The translations under genes and the position numbers were made by a program. A stretch of DNA of 64,000 bases, from the NCBI GenBank assembly GCA_029262695.1, contig JAJCYV010000026.1, forward strand, positions 56,381-120,380. Reading direction: 5' to 3'. Each line of letters starts with the position of its first letter. Positions within the stretch are counted from its first letter, which is position 1. Positions 46,195 to 54,312 of the stretch are shown piece after piece. Source of the stretch: Chloroflexota bacterium (lineage in GTDB: Bacteria > Chloroflexota > Dehalococcoidia > SM23-28-2 > RBG-16-64-32). The notes beneath the pieces are model-generated. The model was not told where the DNA came from and searched no databases. It saw only the letters and a list, made by a program, of their open reading frames with translations.

Positions 46195-47691
46195 TCAGTC
46201 TCCGGCCGGGCCACTCTGGGCCGCGGGGCGCGAGGGAGGGGGAGGAGGCGGCGGCGGCGGGACGGGTGCGCCGTCACCGATGCCGCCGAAGATGCCCGAT
46301 CCAGCCGCCGTACTGAAGTCGGGATAAGCGGACATGCCGTGCTCGCCGATATCCAGACCTTCCATCTCTTCCGCTTCGCTGACACGCAGGCCGATGGTGA
46401 AGCGGATCGCCAGGAAGACCGCACCCGCCATAACGGCCGTAAAGGCGACGATGGCGCCGATGCCGACGAGCTGAGCCGCCAGCTGCTCCACACCGCCGCC
46501 CATCAGCAGCCCGTAGTTCTCTTCGCTGCCGTAGGCGTTGAGCAGCAGGTCCTGGCTGCTGAACAGTCCGACGGCTATGACGCCCCAGATCCCGGCGAAC
46601 CCGTGAACGGAGACGGCGCCGACAGGGTCGTCGATGCGCAGTTGTTCGAGCAGCCGGACGCCGCCCATTACGACGAGCGCGCCGATCGAGCCGACGGCGA
46701 CGGCCGCCCACGGCTCGACTGTCGCGGTCCCCGCTGTGATGGCGACGAGGCCACCCAGGGCTCCGTTGACGACGAAGCCCATGTCGTAGTTGTCAGTCAT
46801 GAACTTGGAGATAATTGCGGCGGTGGCCGCGCCGGCGCCGGCGGCCAGCGTCGTGGTCACGGCAACACGGGCTGCGATTTCAGCAAAGCCGCCGGAGAGG
46901 CCAAGCGTGGAGCCGGGGTTGAAGCCGTACCAGCCGAACCAGAGGATGAACATGCCGAGGACGGCGATGCTCATGTTGTGGCCGGGAATAGCGTTGATCG
47001 AGCCGTCCTTACCGAACTTGCCGATGCGCGGCCCGACGATGATCGCGCCCATCAGGCCGGCGATGCCGCCGACGGTGTGCACGACGCCGGAGCCGGCGAA
47101 GTCGATGTAGCCGTTGGCCATGAAGGTGTCTTCACGGAACGCCGTGAGCCAGCCGTTGCCGTCCCACGCCCAGTGGACTACGACCGGATAGATGAGCGCG
47201 GTGATGAACACCGTGTACACGAGGTAGGCGGTGAACTTCGTTCGCTCGGCCATGGCGCCGGAGACGATCGTCGCGGCGGTGGCGGCGAAGGCGAACTGGA
47301 AGATCCAGCTAGCGTAGTCGTCGAACCCCTTCAGGAAGAAGTCGCCGTCTCCGAATAGTCCGGGGGCGCTGTCGCCCGTCACGCCGTAAGCGATGCCCCA
47401 GCCGACGGCCCAGAAGGCGATGGCGCCTACCGAGGCGTCGAGGATGTTCTTCATCAGGATGTTCGTGGTGTTCTTGGCGCGTACGAAGCCGGACTCGACC
47501 ATGGCGAACCCGGCCTGCATGAAGAAGACCAGGAACGCGGCGATCAGAAGCCAGGCGGTATCGACCGCGCCGATGATGTCCTCAAGAGGGTCGGCCTCCT
47601 GGGCGCTGGTGGTGGAGAGGAGCGCCAGCGCGAGCAGCGCTCCTCCAATCACGGCGACCGGCCGCCGCATCCATATCAGGTGTCGAACCAT
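46195..47691 (-). CDS. amt: Ammonium transporter
   Basis: 498-residue Amt with a cleavable-looking N-terminal signal (about 1-30, ending TSAQE) and eleven membrane helices. Conserved features include QAGFAMVESGFVRAKN near residue 60, DFAGSGVVH near 195 and the pore histidines. The cytoplasmic C-terminus ends in a run of nine prolines and a disordered tail, an unusual addition after the P-II-binding region. A GGGAGG Shine-Dalgarno precedes the ATG. Confidence 0.95.
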   Translation of the reverse strand: MVRHLIWMRRPVAVIGGALLALALLSTTSAQEADPLEDIIGAVDTAWLLIAAFLVFFMQAGFAMVESGFVRAKNTTNILMKNILDASVGAIAFWAVGWGIAYGVTGDSAPGLFGDGDFFLKGFDDYASWIFQFAFAATAATIVSGAMAERTKFTAYLVYTVFITALIYPVVVHWAWDGNGWLTAFREDTFMANGYIDFAGSGVVHTVGGIAGLMGAIIVGPRIGKFGKDGSINAIPGHNMSIAVLGMFILWFGWYGFNPGSTLGLSGGFAEIAARVAVTTTLAAGAGAATAAIISKFMTDNYDMGFVVNGALGGLVAITAGTATVEPWAAVAVGSIGALVVMGGVRLLEQLRIDDPVGAVSVHGFAGIWGVIAVGLFSSQDLLLNAYGSEENYGLLMGGGVEQLAAQLVGIGAIVAFTAVMAGAVFLAIRFTIGLRVSEAEEMEGLDIGEHGMSAYPDFSTAAGSGIFGGIGDGAPVPPPPPPPPPSRPAAQSGPAGD

Positions 47692-47766
47692 TTCGTCCTC
47701 CCTCTCGTGGAAAGTGTTATATCTCGCCAGGCGTTTGCTGAAGCGGCCGTCGCCGGATCCAGGTAC

Positions 47767-48090
47767 TCAACCTTTGCTGGGCTCCGAAACCGGCGTCAGC
47801 GCGTATCCGCGCCTGGTGACGGTCTCGATGCGCCAGCAGTCGCTGCCCCGCAGCTTCTTGCGCAAACGCGACATGTGGACCGTTAGCTTCTTGTCTTCGC
47901 CTGTCGAGCGCTCGTTCCAGACGGCGAGGAGAAGCCGTGAGCGGGGGACAACCTTGCCCGCATTGCGAGCCAGCACGAAGAGCAGCTCGAACTCAACGAA
48001 TGTAAGCTCGATACGCTCGCCCCGGACCCAGACCTCGAAGCGGTCCCGGTCGATAGTCACGTTGCCAAGAGATATGCGTGACGACGTCAT
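47767..48090 (-). CDS. Stand-alone OmpR/PhoB-type winged-helix DNA-binding protein
   Basis: 107-residue protein that is only the effector domain of an OmpR-class response regulator: ELTFVEFELLFVLARNAGKVV, then SRLRKKL and IETVTRRGYAL at the wing (quoted in short parts). There is no receiver domain, so it cannot be controlled by phosphorylation in the usual way. It is 75 bases upstream of amt on the same strand and may regulate it. ATG 48090 is seven bases after a TACTAT -10 box; the track uses GTG 48096. Confidence 0.82.
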   Translation of the reverse strand: MTSSRISLGNVTIDRDRFEVWVRGERIELTFVEFELLFVLARNAGKVVPRSRLLLAVWNERSTGEDKKLTVHMSRLRKKLRGSDCWRIETVTRRGYALTPVSEPSKG

Positions 48091-48097
48091 AGGCACG

Positions 48098-48103
48098 ATA
48101 GTA
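48098..48103 (-). promoter_or_regulatory. -10 box (TACTAT) seven bases before a start codon
   Basis: On the minus strand TACTAT precedes the winged-helix ATG at 48090 by seven bases, with no Shine-Dalgarno between. Confidence 0.45.
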
Positions 48104-48201
48104 GAGATCTATCGTTGCCCGGTGATTTCGGGGGTGTTTCTTATAGGTTAAGGGGATGTTACGTCCCGGCCTGAGTGAACCGGCGGCGTCGAGCGTTCAG
48201 C

Positions 48202-49296
48202 CTAGGCGCTGGCGGGCGCTTCTTCGGCGAAGAAGTGCTGGACGCTGGTCTTGGCGGCGATCCGCTGAGCGATCGCGCTGAAGGCCTGGGCGACGGGCGA
48301 CTCGGGGTCGCTCTCCACGATCGGGATACCGGAGTCGGCACCAGCGCGGACGTCGCTGTGCAGCGGGATGGAGCCGAGGAAGTCGATTCCCAGCTCGTCG
48401 GCCATCGCCTCTGCGCCGCCCGTGCCGAAGATGTTGGTGCGCTCGCCGCAGTGCGGGCAGGCGAAGTAGCTCATGTTCTCGACGAGGCCGAAGACGGGGA
48501 CGTTCATCTTCTCAAACATCGTCACGGCCTTCGTGGCGTCCTCAACCGAGACGGCGTTCGGTGTCGTAACAACGATCGTTCCGGCGATGGGCGCCTCGGT
48601 GGCGGCGCTCATCGACGCGTCGCTGGTGCCGGGTGGCAGGTCGAGCACGAGGTAGTCCAGGTCGCCGCCCTCTGACCACGGCAGGTCGTGCAGTAGCTGG
48701 CGCACGCCGCTGCCGATCATCGGGCCGCGCCAGACGACGGGCAGGCCGCGCTTGAGAACGAAGCCGAGTGAGACGGCGCGGATGCCGTAGCGCTCGATGA
48801 TCTGGAGGCCAGTGTCAGCCTGACTGCCGACGGGCACGCCGAGCATCGTCGGGACGTTGGGCCCGGTGACGTCGGCGTCCAGCAGGCCGACCGACGCGCC
48901 GAAGCGCCGGAGCGCCAGCGCGAGGTTGACGGCAACGGTGGACTTGCCGACGCCGCCCTTGTTGGAGGCGACGGCGATGATGTTGCGCACGCCCGGGACG
49001 GCCGTCGGGCCCTGGGCGGCGCCTGTCGTGCGCACCGCTGCGTCCATCTCGACGTCGACGCGCTCGATGCCGGGGAGAGCCAGGAGCAGCTCCTCGGCCT
49101 GCGCCTTCATCTCATCGCGGACGGGACAGGCCGGGGTCGTGAGGACGATCTTGACTGCGATCTGCCCGTCGCCGATTTCGATGCTGTCTTCGGGGATGAA
49201 GCCCAGGGCGACGATGTCCTGGTGGAGGTCCGGGTCCTGGATCTGGCTGAGGGCGCTCAGCACTTGTTCCTTGGTTACGCCGTCTGGATCGGCCAT
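48202..49296 (-). CDS. mrp: Mrp/NBP35 family iron-sulfur carrier ATPase
   Basis: 364-residue P-loop ATPase that loads Fe-S clusters onto target proteins. An N-terminal MIP18-like domain (about 1-85) precedes the deviant Walker A NKGGVGKST near residue 113, the switch region DLPPGTSDASM near 212, and the cluster-binding CPHC near 275. It stands between the winged-helix gene and a divergent region with a metal-type operator. Confidence 0.93.
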   Translation of the reverse strand: MADPDGVTKEQVLSALSQIQDPDLHQDIVALGFIPEDSIEIGDGQIAVKIVLTTPACPVRDEMKAQAEELLLALPGIERVDVEMDAAVRTTGAAQGPTAVPGVRNIIAVASNKGGVGKSTVAVNLALALRRFGASVGLLDADVTGPNVPTMLGVPVGSQADTGLQIIERYGIRAVSLGFVLKRGLPVVWRGPMIGSGVRQLLHDLPWSEGGDLDYLVLDLPPGTSDASMSAATEAPIAGTIVVTTPNAVSVEDATKAVTMFEKMNVPVFGLVENMSYFACPHCGERTNIFGTGGAEAMADELGIDFLGSIPLHSDVRAGADSGIPIVESDPESPVAQAFSAIAQRIAAKTSVQHFFAEEAPASA

Positions 49297-49571
49297 CGGT
49301 ATCCTTTCGAATCAGCGGTTGCGGGGTACAAATCGCTGAGAAGCGCAGGAAATCTGCGCGTTTGTGTAGTCCGTTGGAGAAACCTTTTGGGGTAGTTGAC
49401 CGTTATAACTATACAACGAAAGCGATGGATGAGAAATTTAAGCAGCCCTTAGCTTGCAAATCATGGTAGTATACCCCCACGGGGTACATCCGGAGCGTCG
49501 GCTGTAACGTAATAGATGCAGACGACATCTTTGATGGAAGCGGAGCATCAGGTAACCCAGGAGAGATGGAA
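49297..49571. promoter_or_regulatory. Divergent regulatory region with a CsoR-like palindrome
   Basis: About 275 bases between mrp (minus) and a small zinc-type gene (plus). It is clearly more AT-rich than the flanks. At 49472-49486 is TACCCC-CAC-GGGGTA, the G/C-tract inverted repeat flanked by TA that CsoR/RcnR-type repressors recognise. I see no confident -35/-10 pair for either gene. Confidence 0.45.
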
Positions 49572-49898
49572 ATGCCGAAGACACAGGTAATTGAAAAGAA
49601 GCGCCCGAAGGCCAAGAAGGCGGCGACCGCAACAGTCGAGACGACTACGCTTGAGCAGCCGACCTGCCAGCACCACTGGGTTATCGCCTCGCCACGAGGC
49701 GCGATGAGCGAGGGCCGCTGCAAGCGCTGCGGCGAAGCGCGTGAGTTCCGCAACTCGACTACGGACTACGTCTGGGACGACGACTCGACGAAGGACAAGG
49801 GCTACACGCCGTGGCGTGGGACCCGCTCCTCGCCGAAGATGATCGACGATGTCCAGGCGGCGTCGGCCGGCGCTCCGAACGGCGCTTCGCTCTCCTAA
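49572..49898 (+). CDS. Small basic protein with a putative zinc motif
   Basis: 108-residue protein: a Lys/Ala-rich N-terminus (about 1-25) and a compact motif CQHHWVIASP...CKRCGEAREF (residues about 32-60) that could bind one zinc with Cys and His ligands, then an acidic WDDD and disordered tail. ATG 49572 is eight bases from AGGAG and is preferred to ATG 49566. Followed by an intrinsic terminator. Function unknown. Confidence 0.75.
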   Translation: MPKTQVIEKKRPKAKKAATATVETTTLEQPTCQHHWVIASPRGAMSEGRCKRCGEAREFRNSTTDYVWDDDSTKDKGYTPWRGTRSSPKMIDDVQAASAGAPNGASLS

Positions 49899-49921
49899 AC
49901 AAGTCAACGCACACCCCCTTG

Positions 49922-49950
49922 AAAGGCCTCCTGCCGCACGGGAGGCCTTT
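49922..49950 (+). terminator. Intrinsic terminator
   Basis: AAAGGCCTCC and GGAGGCCTTT form a 10-bp stem with a nine-base loop about 25 bases after the small zinc-type gene. Confidence 0.75.
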
Positions 49951-49979
49951 CGCTTGTCCGGCGCGGGAGTTTCTTGGTG

Positions 49980-50015
49980 CCCCGTTCGCCCTTCGATACC
50001 TCAGGGCGAACGGGG
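49980..50015. repeat. Long intergenic palindrome
   Basis: CCCCGTTCGCCCT and AGGGCGAACGGGG, a perfect 13-bp stem around a ten-base loop (TCGATACCTC). It is followed by a copy of AAGCCTGAAGGCATGCGGCTACG at 50084-50106, also found at 44681. Such palindromes are typical of dispersed REP-like units. Confidence 0.7.
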
Positions 50016-50136
50016 CGGGGCGCCGGTGCTCCGGCTCGGCAAGGCTGCCCTACAAGGCCGCGCGCGCCCCTCCCCACCCGGACAAGCCTGAAGGCATGCG
50101 GCTACGATGTTCCCTCTCGCCGGGGCATGCGGCTGA

Positions 50137-50142
50137 TATCAT
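50137..50142 (+). promoter_or_regulatory. -10 box (TATCAT) nine bases before pyrD
   Basis: TATCAT precedes the pyrD ATG by nine bases with no Shine-Dalgarno, consistent with a leaderless mRNA. No PyrR-type attenuator is visible here, unlike at the pyr operon. Confidence 0.5.
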
Positions 50143-50151
50143 GAGACGACG

Positions 50152-51108
50152 ATGGACCTGCACGTTGACCTCGTGAGCGGCGGCAAGCGGCAGCTTTCGC
50201 TGGCGAACCCGGTGATGACAGCGTCCGGCACGTTCGGTAACGGCCTCGAGTACCAGAAGGTCTTCGACATCCAACGGCTGGGCGCGATCGTGAGCAAGGC
50301 GATCACGCGCCGGCCGCGCAAAGGCAACGTGCAGCCGCGCATCGCCGAGACGGCGGCGGGGATGATCAACTCGATCGGCCTCCAGAACATCGGCCTGGCG
50401 GCGATCATCCGCGACGTGGCGCCGGTCTGGGAGACGTGGGCGGTGCCGGTGATCGCCAACATCGCGGGTGAGACGGTGGGCGACTACGCGGAGCTGGCCT
50501 CGCGCCTGGACGGCGTCGCCGGCGTCTCCGCGATCGAGATGAACATCAGCTGCCCGAACGTTGAGAGCGGCCTCGAGTTCGGCGCCGACCCGAACGCCGC
50601 GAACGAGGTGACGAGTGCCGTGCGGCGGCGCACCGACCTGCCGCTGATCGTCAAGCTGACGCCGAACGTCACCGACATCGTGGCCGTCGCCTCGGCCGTC
50701 ACCGACGGCGGCGCGGACGCCCTCACGCTGATCAACACGTACCCGGCGATGAGCATCGACGTGCACACCCGGCAGCCGGCTCTGGGCTGGGGCACGGGCG
50801 GGATGTCCGGGCCCGCGCTGAAGCCGATCGCGGTGCGCCTGGTGTACCTCGTCTCGCAGGCCGTGGAGGTGCCGGTCATCGGCTGCGGCGGGATCACGAC
50901 GGGCGAGGACGCGGTTGAGTTCCTGCTGGCGGGGGCGTCGGCGGTGCAGGTGGGCACGGCGACGTTCCGCAACCCGCGCGCGGCGCTGGACGTGCTCGAA
51001 GGCATCGAAGCGTACATGCGCGACGAAGGCGTCGAGGACGTGGCGTCGCTCGTCGGCGCGGCCCACCCTTCCGCAGCCGAACCGCGACCCGCCCAGGCGT
51101 CCGGTTGA
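50152..51108 (+). CDS. pyrD: Dihydroorotate dehydrogenase, class 1B catalytic subunit
   Basis: 318-residue TIM-barrel FMN enzyme. NPVMTASGTFGNG near residue 19, NSIGLQN near 68, catalytic Cys in MNISCPN near 133, and the FMN-phosphate loops IGCGGI and VQVGTA near 242-265. The cysteine marks class 1; with PyrK present it should be the 1B NAD-linked type. It lies six kilobases from the main pyr operon and overlaps the phosphoesterase gene by four bases. Confidence 0.95.
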   Translation: MDLHVDLVSGGKRQLSLANPVMTASGTFGNGLEYQKVFDIQRLGAIVSKAITRRPRKGNVQPRIAETAAGMINSIGLQNIGLAAIIRDVAPVWETWAVPVIANIAGETVGDYAELASRLDGVAGVSAIEMNISCPNVESGLEFGADPNAANEVTSAVRRRTDLPLIVKLTPNVTDIVAVASAVTDGGADALTLINTYPAMSIDVHTRQPALGWGTGGMSGPALKPIAVRLVYLVSQAVEVPVIGCGGITTGEDAVEFLLAGASAVQVGTATFRNPRAALDVLEGIEAYMRDEGVEDVASLVGAAHPSAAEPRPAQASG

Positions 51109-51809
51109 GCGACGCCAGCGGCGACCTGCTCGCCGTCCACACGTCGGACCTGCACATCGACGGCCGCTTCGCCGACGAGTTCCACCCGCTCTGCCGGGTG
51201 CTGGAGACGGCGAAGACGCTGGACGCCAACCTGATCCTGCTGGCCGGCGACATCTTCGACCACAACCGCGTGCCGCTGGCGCAGCTGGACGCGGTGGCGC
51301 GGATGCTGGGCGACGCGGGCGCGCAGATCGTCGTCCTGCCGGGCAACCACGACCCGATCACGGCGGACTCGGTGTACCGCCGCGGCGGGCTGGCGGACGT
51401 TCCGAACGTGCACGTGCTGGGTGTGAGCAGCGAGGAGCGCTTCGTCTGGCGGGAGCGCGACCTGGAGGTCTGGGGCCGCGCGCACTTCGACTACGAGAAC
51501 ATGTCGCCGCTGCAGGACTCGCCGCCGCCCGAGGCGGGGCGCCGGATCGCGGTGGCGCACGGGCACTGGCTGAAGACGGAGGAGGATGCGCACCGGGGCT
51601 GGCTGATCACGGACGAGGACATCGCCTCGACGGGGGCGGCGTACGTGGCGCTGGGCCACTGGCCGCAGGCGCAGCCGGCGGGCGACGGCCGCGTGCCGGC
51701 GTACTACTGCGGTTCGCCGGACCTGGCGGCGACGGTGAACGCGGTGCGAGTGCGCGCAGACGGCAGTGTGGCGGTGGAGCGCGTGCCGCTGGCGGAGCAT
51801 GGCGGCTGA
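51105..51809 (+). CDS. Calcineurin-like metallophosphoesterase
   Basis: 234-residue phosphoesterase domain with the dimetal motifs HTSDLHID near residue 9, LAGDIFDHN near 45, LPGNHDPI near 79, AHGHW near 147 and ALGHW near 183. The order resembles the SbcD nuclease domain, but the capping domain and an sbcC partner are missing. GTG start overlaps the pyrD stop. Confidence 0.82.
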   Translation: MSDASGDLLAVHTSDLHIDGRFADEFHPLCRVLETAKTLDANLILLAGDIFDHNRVPLAQLDAVARMLGDAGAQIVVLPGNHDPITADSVYRRGGLADVPNVHVLGVSSEERFVWRERDLEVWGRAHFDYENMSPLQDSPPPEAGRRIAVAHGHWLKTEEDAHRGWLITDEDIASTGAAYVALGHWPQAQPAGDGRVPAYYCGSPDLAATVNAVRVRADGSVAVERVPLAEHGG

Positions 51810-51849
51810 TTGACCGCGTGAGGCGGGCGCGCTTAACCTGAAATCGGTA

Positions 51850-51927
51850 CGGGGTGTAGCTCAGGCAGGTTAGAGCGCCTGGTTTGGGGCCAGGAGGTCC
51901 CCGGTTCGAATCCGGGCACCCCGACCA
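51850..51927 (+). tRNA. tRNA-Pro (anticodon TGG)
   Basis: Cloverleaf: acceptor CGGGGTG/CACCCCG, D arm GCTC...GAGC, anticodon stem CCTGG/CCAGG around TTTGGGG (anticodon TGG), T arm CCGGTTCGAATCCGG, and an encoded CCA end. The C at position 1 is characteristic of bacterial tRNA-Pro. A degenerate copy of the 3' end lies at 53609. Confidence 0.96.
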
Positions 51928-51940
51928 AGTCCCAGTTGGG

Positions 51941-53371
51941 TCACGTCTTCGCGAGTTCGCTTCTCGCTGGACCGGGCGATGCCGGGTCTGCATCACTCCC
52001 GGGAGAGTCGTGCGCCACGAGCCCCATCTTTTCGACTCGGCAGAAGGCTCGCACGACTTCCGGATCGAATTGGGTACCCTCGCAACGCAATATCTCTTGC
52101 ATCGCCTCTTCGTGAGACGCCGCCTTGCGATAGACACGATCGGAGGTGATGGCGTCATAGGTATCAACAACCGCGAAGATCCGAGAGCCTATCGGGATGT
52201 TGGTGCCCTTGAGGCCACGCGGGTACCCCGTTCCATCGAATCTTTCATGGTGCGCGAAGACGATCTGCGACGCCTTCTTGAGGACGGGAATCCCTTTCAA
52301 CATCTCGTAGCCCTGGCGGGGGTGCTCACAGATCTTCTTCCATTCGTCGTCCGTAAGGGGCCCCGGCTTCAGGAGGATGGCGTCCGGAAGAGTCATCTTT
52401 CCAATATCGTGCACGATCGCCGCTCGACCGATCTCCTCGACTTCCGTTTCGCCGAGGGCCATCTCGCGGGCGACTGAGATGGCCAGTTCGGAAACGCGAC
52501 GACCGTGGTCGTGGGTAGCGTGGTCGCGTTGGTCCAGCGACCGGGCTAGAGTCGCCAGAGTCTCGTGATAACTACGCTCCAGGTCATCAGCTCTGTCCTT
52601 AAGCTCGACGGCTTGCCCGGCCAGTTGGTCTCTCTGCCGACCCATGATCTCCGCGCCCCAGCGGTGGACGGCAAACAGCGCGATGTAGATCACCGTGAGG
52701 CCCGTTGCGACAACCACGTAGATGGTGCGCGTGGCCTCGTTGACGGGCCCCGCAACTTGCGCGTAATCCTCGTACACCTCGAGCACGCCGGCCACCTCGC
52801 CAGAGTCCCCAATATAGATGGGGGCGTAGATCTCGAGGAGTCGATCGTGACCCAACTCGAACTCGTTCTCCGCTGCATCCAGATCCGACGTCTCTGCCTC
52901 AGAAGCACCCCCCAGGGCCACGGCCAGGCCTCCTTCAACGGGAAAGATCTGACCGACGAGAGACGGCTCGTCGGAGTACACGATCTGTCCCTCTGGGCTC
53001 CAGATCTTCACCCGGATCACGCCCGGACCCGTGACCTGCAACCGCAAGTCTTGGTCGAGGTCCGAATATGCCGGCCCGGTCAGGGGAGCAGCGAGCACAC
53101 CGGGTTCCAAATATGTTCCTAGAGCCCTCGCGTCCCACGCGACACCCTCTCGGTGCTCCTCCAGGATATCCGCTTCGATGGACGACGAAATAAGCTGAGT
53201 GCCGCTGTAGATGGCCACCACTCCAATGCCCAGTAGGAGAAGGGCGCTGGGGACAGTGAAGTACCAGACCATCTTTGAACCAAAGATGGCACGCAAGAGC
53301 CTGCTCAGGGGCCCTCGCCCGGCGGTGGCCGGGGCAAGAAGGTGAACCCGCGACTCATTCTCCACAGTCAT
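51941..53371 (-). CDS. HD-GYP domain phosphodiesterase with an extracytoplasmic sensor
   Basis: 476-residue membrane protein. Helix 1 (about 30-50), an external sensor-like domain (about 55-225), helix 2 (about 230-250), a coiled linker, then an HD-GYP domain with HDHGRRV near residue 302, HDIGK near 333 and HHERFDGTGYP near 390. The GYP signature indicates hydrolysis of cyclic di-GMP. ATG 53371 has AGGAG just upstream. Lower GC than its neighbours, and it lies between tRNA-Pro and a partial copy of the tRNA 3' end, suggesting acquisition. Confidence 0.9.
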   Translation of the reverse strand: MTVENESRVHLLAPATAGRGPLSRLLRAIFGSKMVWYFTVPSALLLLGIGVVAIYSGTQLISSSIEADILEEHREGVAWDARALGTYLEPGVLAAPLTGPAYSDLDQDLRLQVTGPGVIRVKIWSPEGQIVYSDEPSLVGQIFPVEGGLAVALGGASEAETSDLDAAENEFELGHDRLLEIYAPIYIGDSGEVAGVLEVYEDYAQVAGPVNEATRTIYVVVATGLTVIYIALFAVHRWGAEIMGRQRDQLAGQAVELKDRADDLERSYHETLATLARSLDQRDHATHDHGRRVSELAISVAREMALGETEVEEIGRAAIVHDIGKMTLPDAILLKPGPLTDDEWKKICEHPRQGYEMLKGIPVLKKASQIVFAHHERFDGTGYPRGLKGTNIPIGSRIFAVVDTYDAITSDRVYRKAASHEEAMQEILRCEGTQFDPEVVRAFCRVEKMGLVAHDSPGSDADPASPGPARSELAKT

Positions 53372-53440
53372 CCGCGCTCCTACCAGTCTGCTTGTCACGC
53401 CGCGTTGGATGACCCACCAGTACGTAAGAAGGCGACGACG

Positions 53441-53446
53441 TGTCAA
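53441..53446 (-). promoter_or_regulatory. Possible -35 (TTGACA) of the HD-GYP gene
   Basis: A consensus TTGACA on the minus strand with TACTGG 18 bases downstream; the -10 is poor. The predicted transcript would start roughly 40 bases before ATG 53371. Confidence 0.35.
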
Positions 53447-53608
53447 TTGTTGCAGCCGTCACAAAGCCTGCGGCCAACGAAAACACGCCGAGGCAGGGGC
53501 GTCGGGGCCGCCCGACCACGCGGAAAGGCCTTGCCTCGATCGAGGCATCCTGGGTCAGGAGGCCGGAGGTGCGCCCTGAGGGGCCTTCGCGGCCCTCTGG
53601 CCCACTCG

Positions 53609-53628
53609 GAATCCGCCCACCCCGACCA
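53609..53628 (+). repeat. Degenerate copy of the tRNA-Pro 3' end (possible att site)
   Basis: GAATCCGCCCACCCCGACCA matches the last 20 bases of the tRNA gene (51908-51927, including CCA) at 18 positions, in the same orientation. The 1.68 kb between the copies contains only the HD-GYP gene. Confidence 0.6.
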
Positions 53629-53664
53629 GATTCTGATACGGATTGACCAAACGAATACGCGTTA

Positions 53665-53693
53665 TTGACATCTTATTATGCGAGGCGTAGAAT
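53665..53693 (+). promoter_or_regulatory. Strong promoter before a small ABM-like gene
   Basis: TTGACA, 17 bases, TAGAAT. Downstream at 53703-53718 is the inverted repeat GACAG-TACGCG-CTGTC, which overlaps the leader and could be an operator. Confidence 0.7.
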
Positions 53694-53733
53694 CCCTCCA
53701 TCGACAGTACGCGCTGTCAGAAGGAGGCTCCGA

Positions 53734-54051
53734 ATGGCCATCTACGTAGGCACTCAGGTCAGCCCCACCCCCGGGAATCTCCAGGCCCTCTTAGCGGAAG
53801 GTGAGCGCTACAACGAGCTCGTCGAGAAGATCGGCGGAACGCCGGTCGGCGGCTGGACGGTAGCACTGGGAGAAGGACAGGGCACACTGGCGCTTCTCGT
53901 GTCTTACCCCGACCTGGCGGCATATCAGGCGGCGACCGAGAAGGCTCAGACGGACGCGGAGTTCGTCAAGTTCATCGCCGACCTCGGCCCCCTGGTAGCC
54001 GGTATGAGTAGCGCCGTCTACACTCCCGCCCCCACCTCGCGGCTGCAGTAG
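53734..54051 (+). CDS. Small protein, possible dimeric alpha/beta-barrel fold
   Basis: 105-residue soluble protein with alternating strands and helices (AIYVGTQVSPTPGN, then GGWTVALGEGQGTLALLVSYPD and a helix around YQAATEKAQTDAEF, all quoted in part). The pattern suggests a NIPSNAP/ABM-like fold, not proven. ATG 53734 follows AAGGAGG; the longer track start runs over the promoter. Function unknown. Confidence 0.7.
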   Translation: MAIYVGTQVSPTPGNLQALLAEGERYNELVEKIGGTPVGGWTVALGEGQGTLALLVSYPDLAAYQAATEKAQTDAEFVKFIADLGPLVAGMSSAVYTPAPTSRLQ

Positions 54052-54312
54052 TTCTGCCGGTCGACCAGGCGGCGTAGCTTCTCAGACCCGGAGAGAGCTT
54101 CGGCTGCTGGCGCGTCCACTGCAACGACCGCACTCGCGGCGCGTCAGCTCGGAGGCTGTTGCTGCGCGCGCGAGGCCCACGCCAGCACGCACGGACGCGG
54201 CGATCCCAAAGTGGTCAGGCTCCCGGCCGAGTTCGGCCCAGGCCCCCCGCTGGTTGACGCGGTTCGCCCTATGGTGTCCGTCATGAAAGGCCTGGCGGCT
54301 ACGGCCCGCGCT
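54052..54312. other. Gap without recognised features
   Basis: About 260 bases between the small ABM-like gene and a convergent small secreted protein gene. I see no supported gene, promoter pair or terminator. Confidence 0.5.

Noticed and set aside
53440-53646. 68-residue ORF across the tRNA-end copy
   Set aside because: Proline/arginine-rich, starts inside the probable -35 of the HD-GYP gene, no Shine-Dalgarno; probably spurious.
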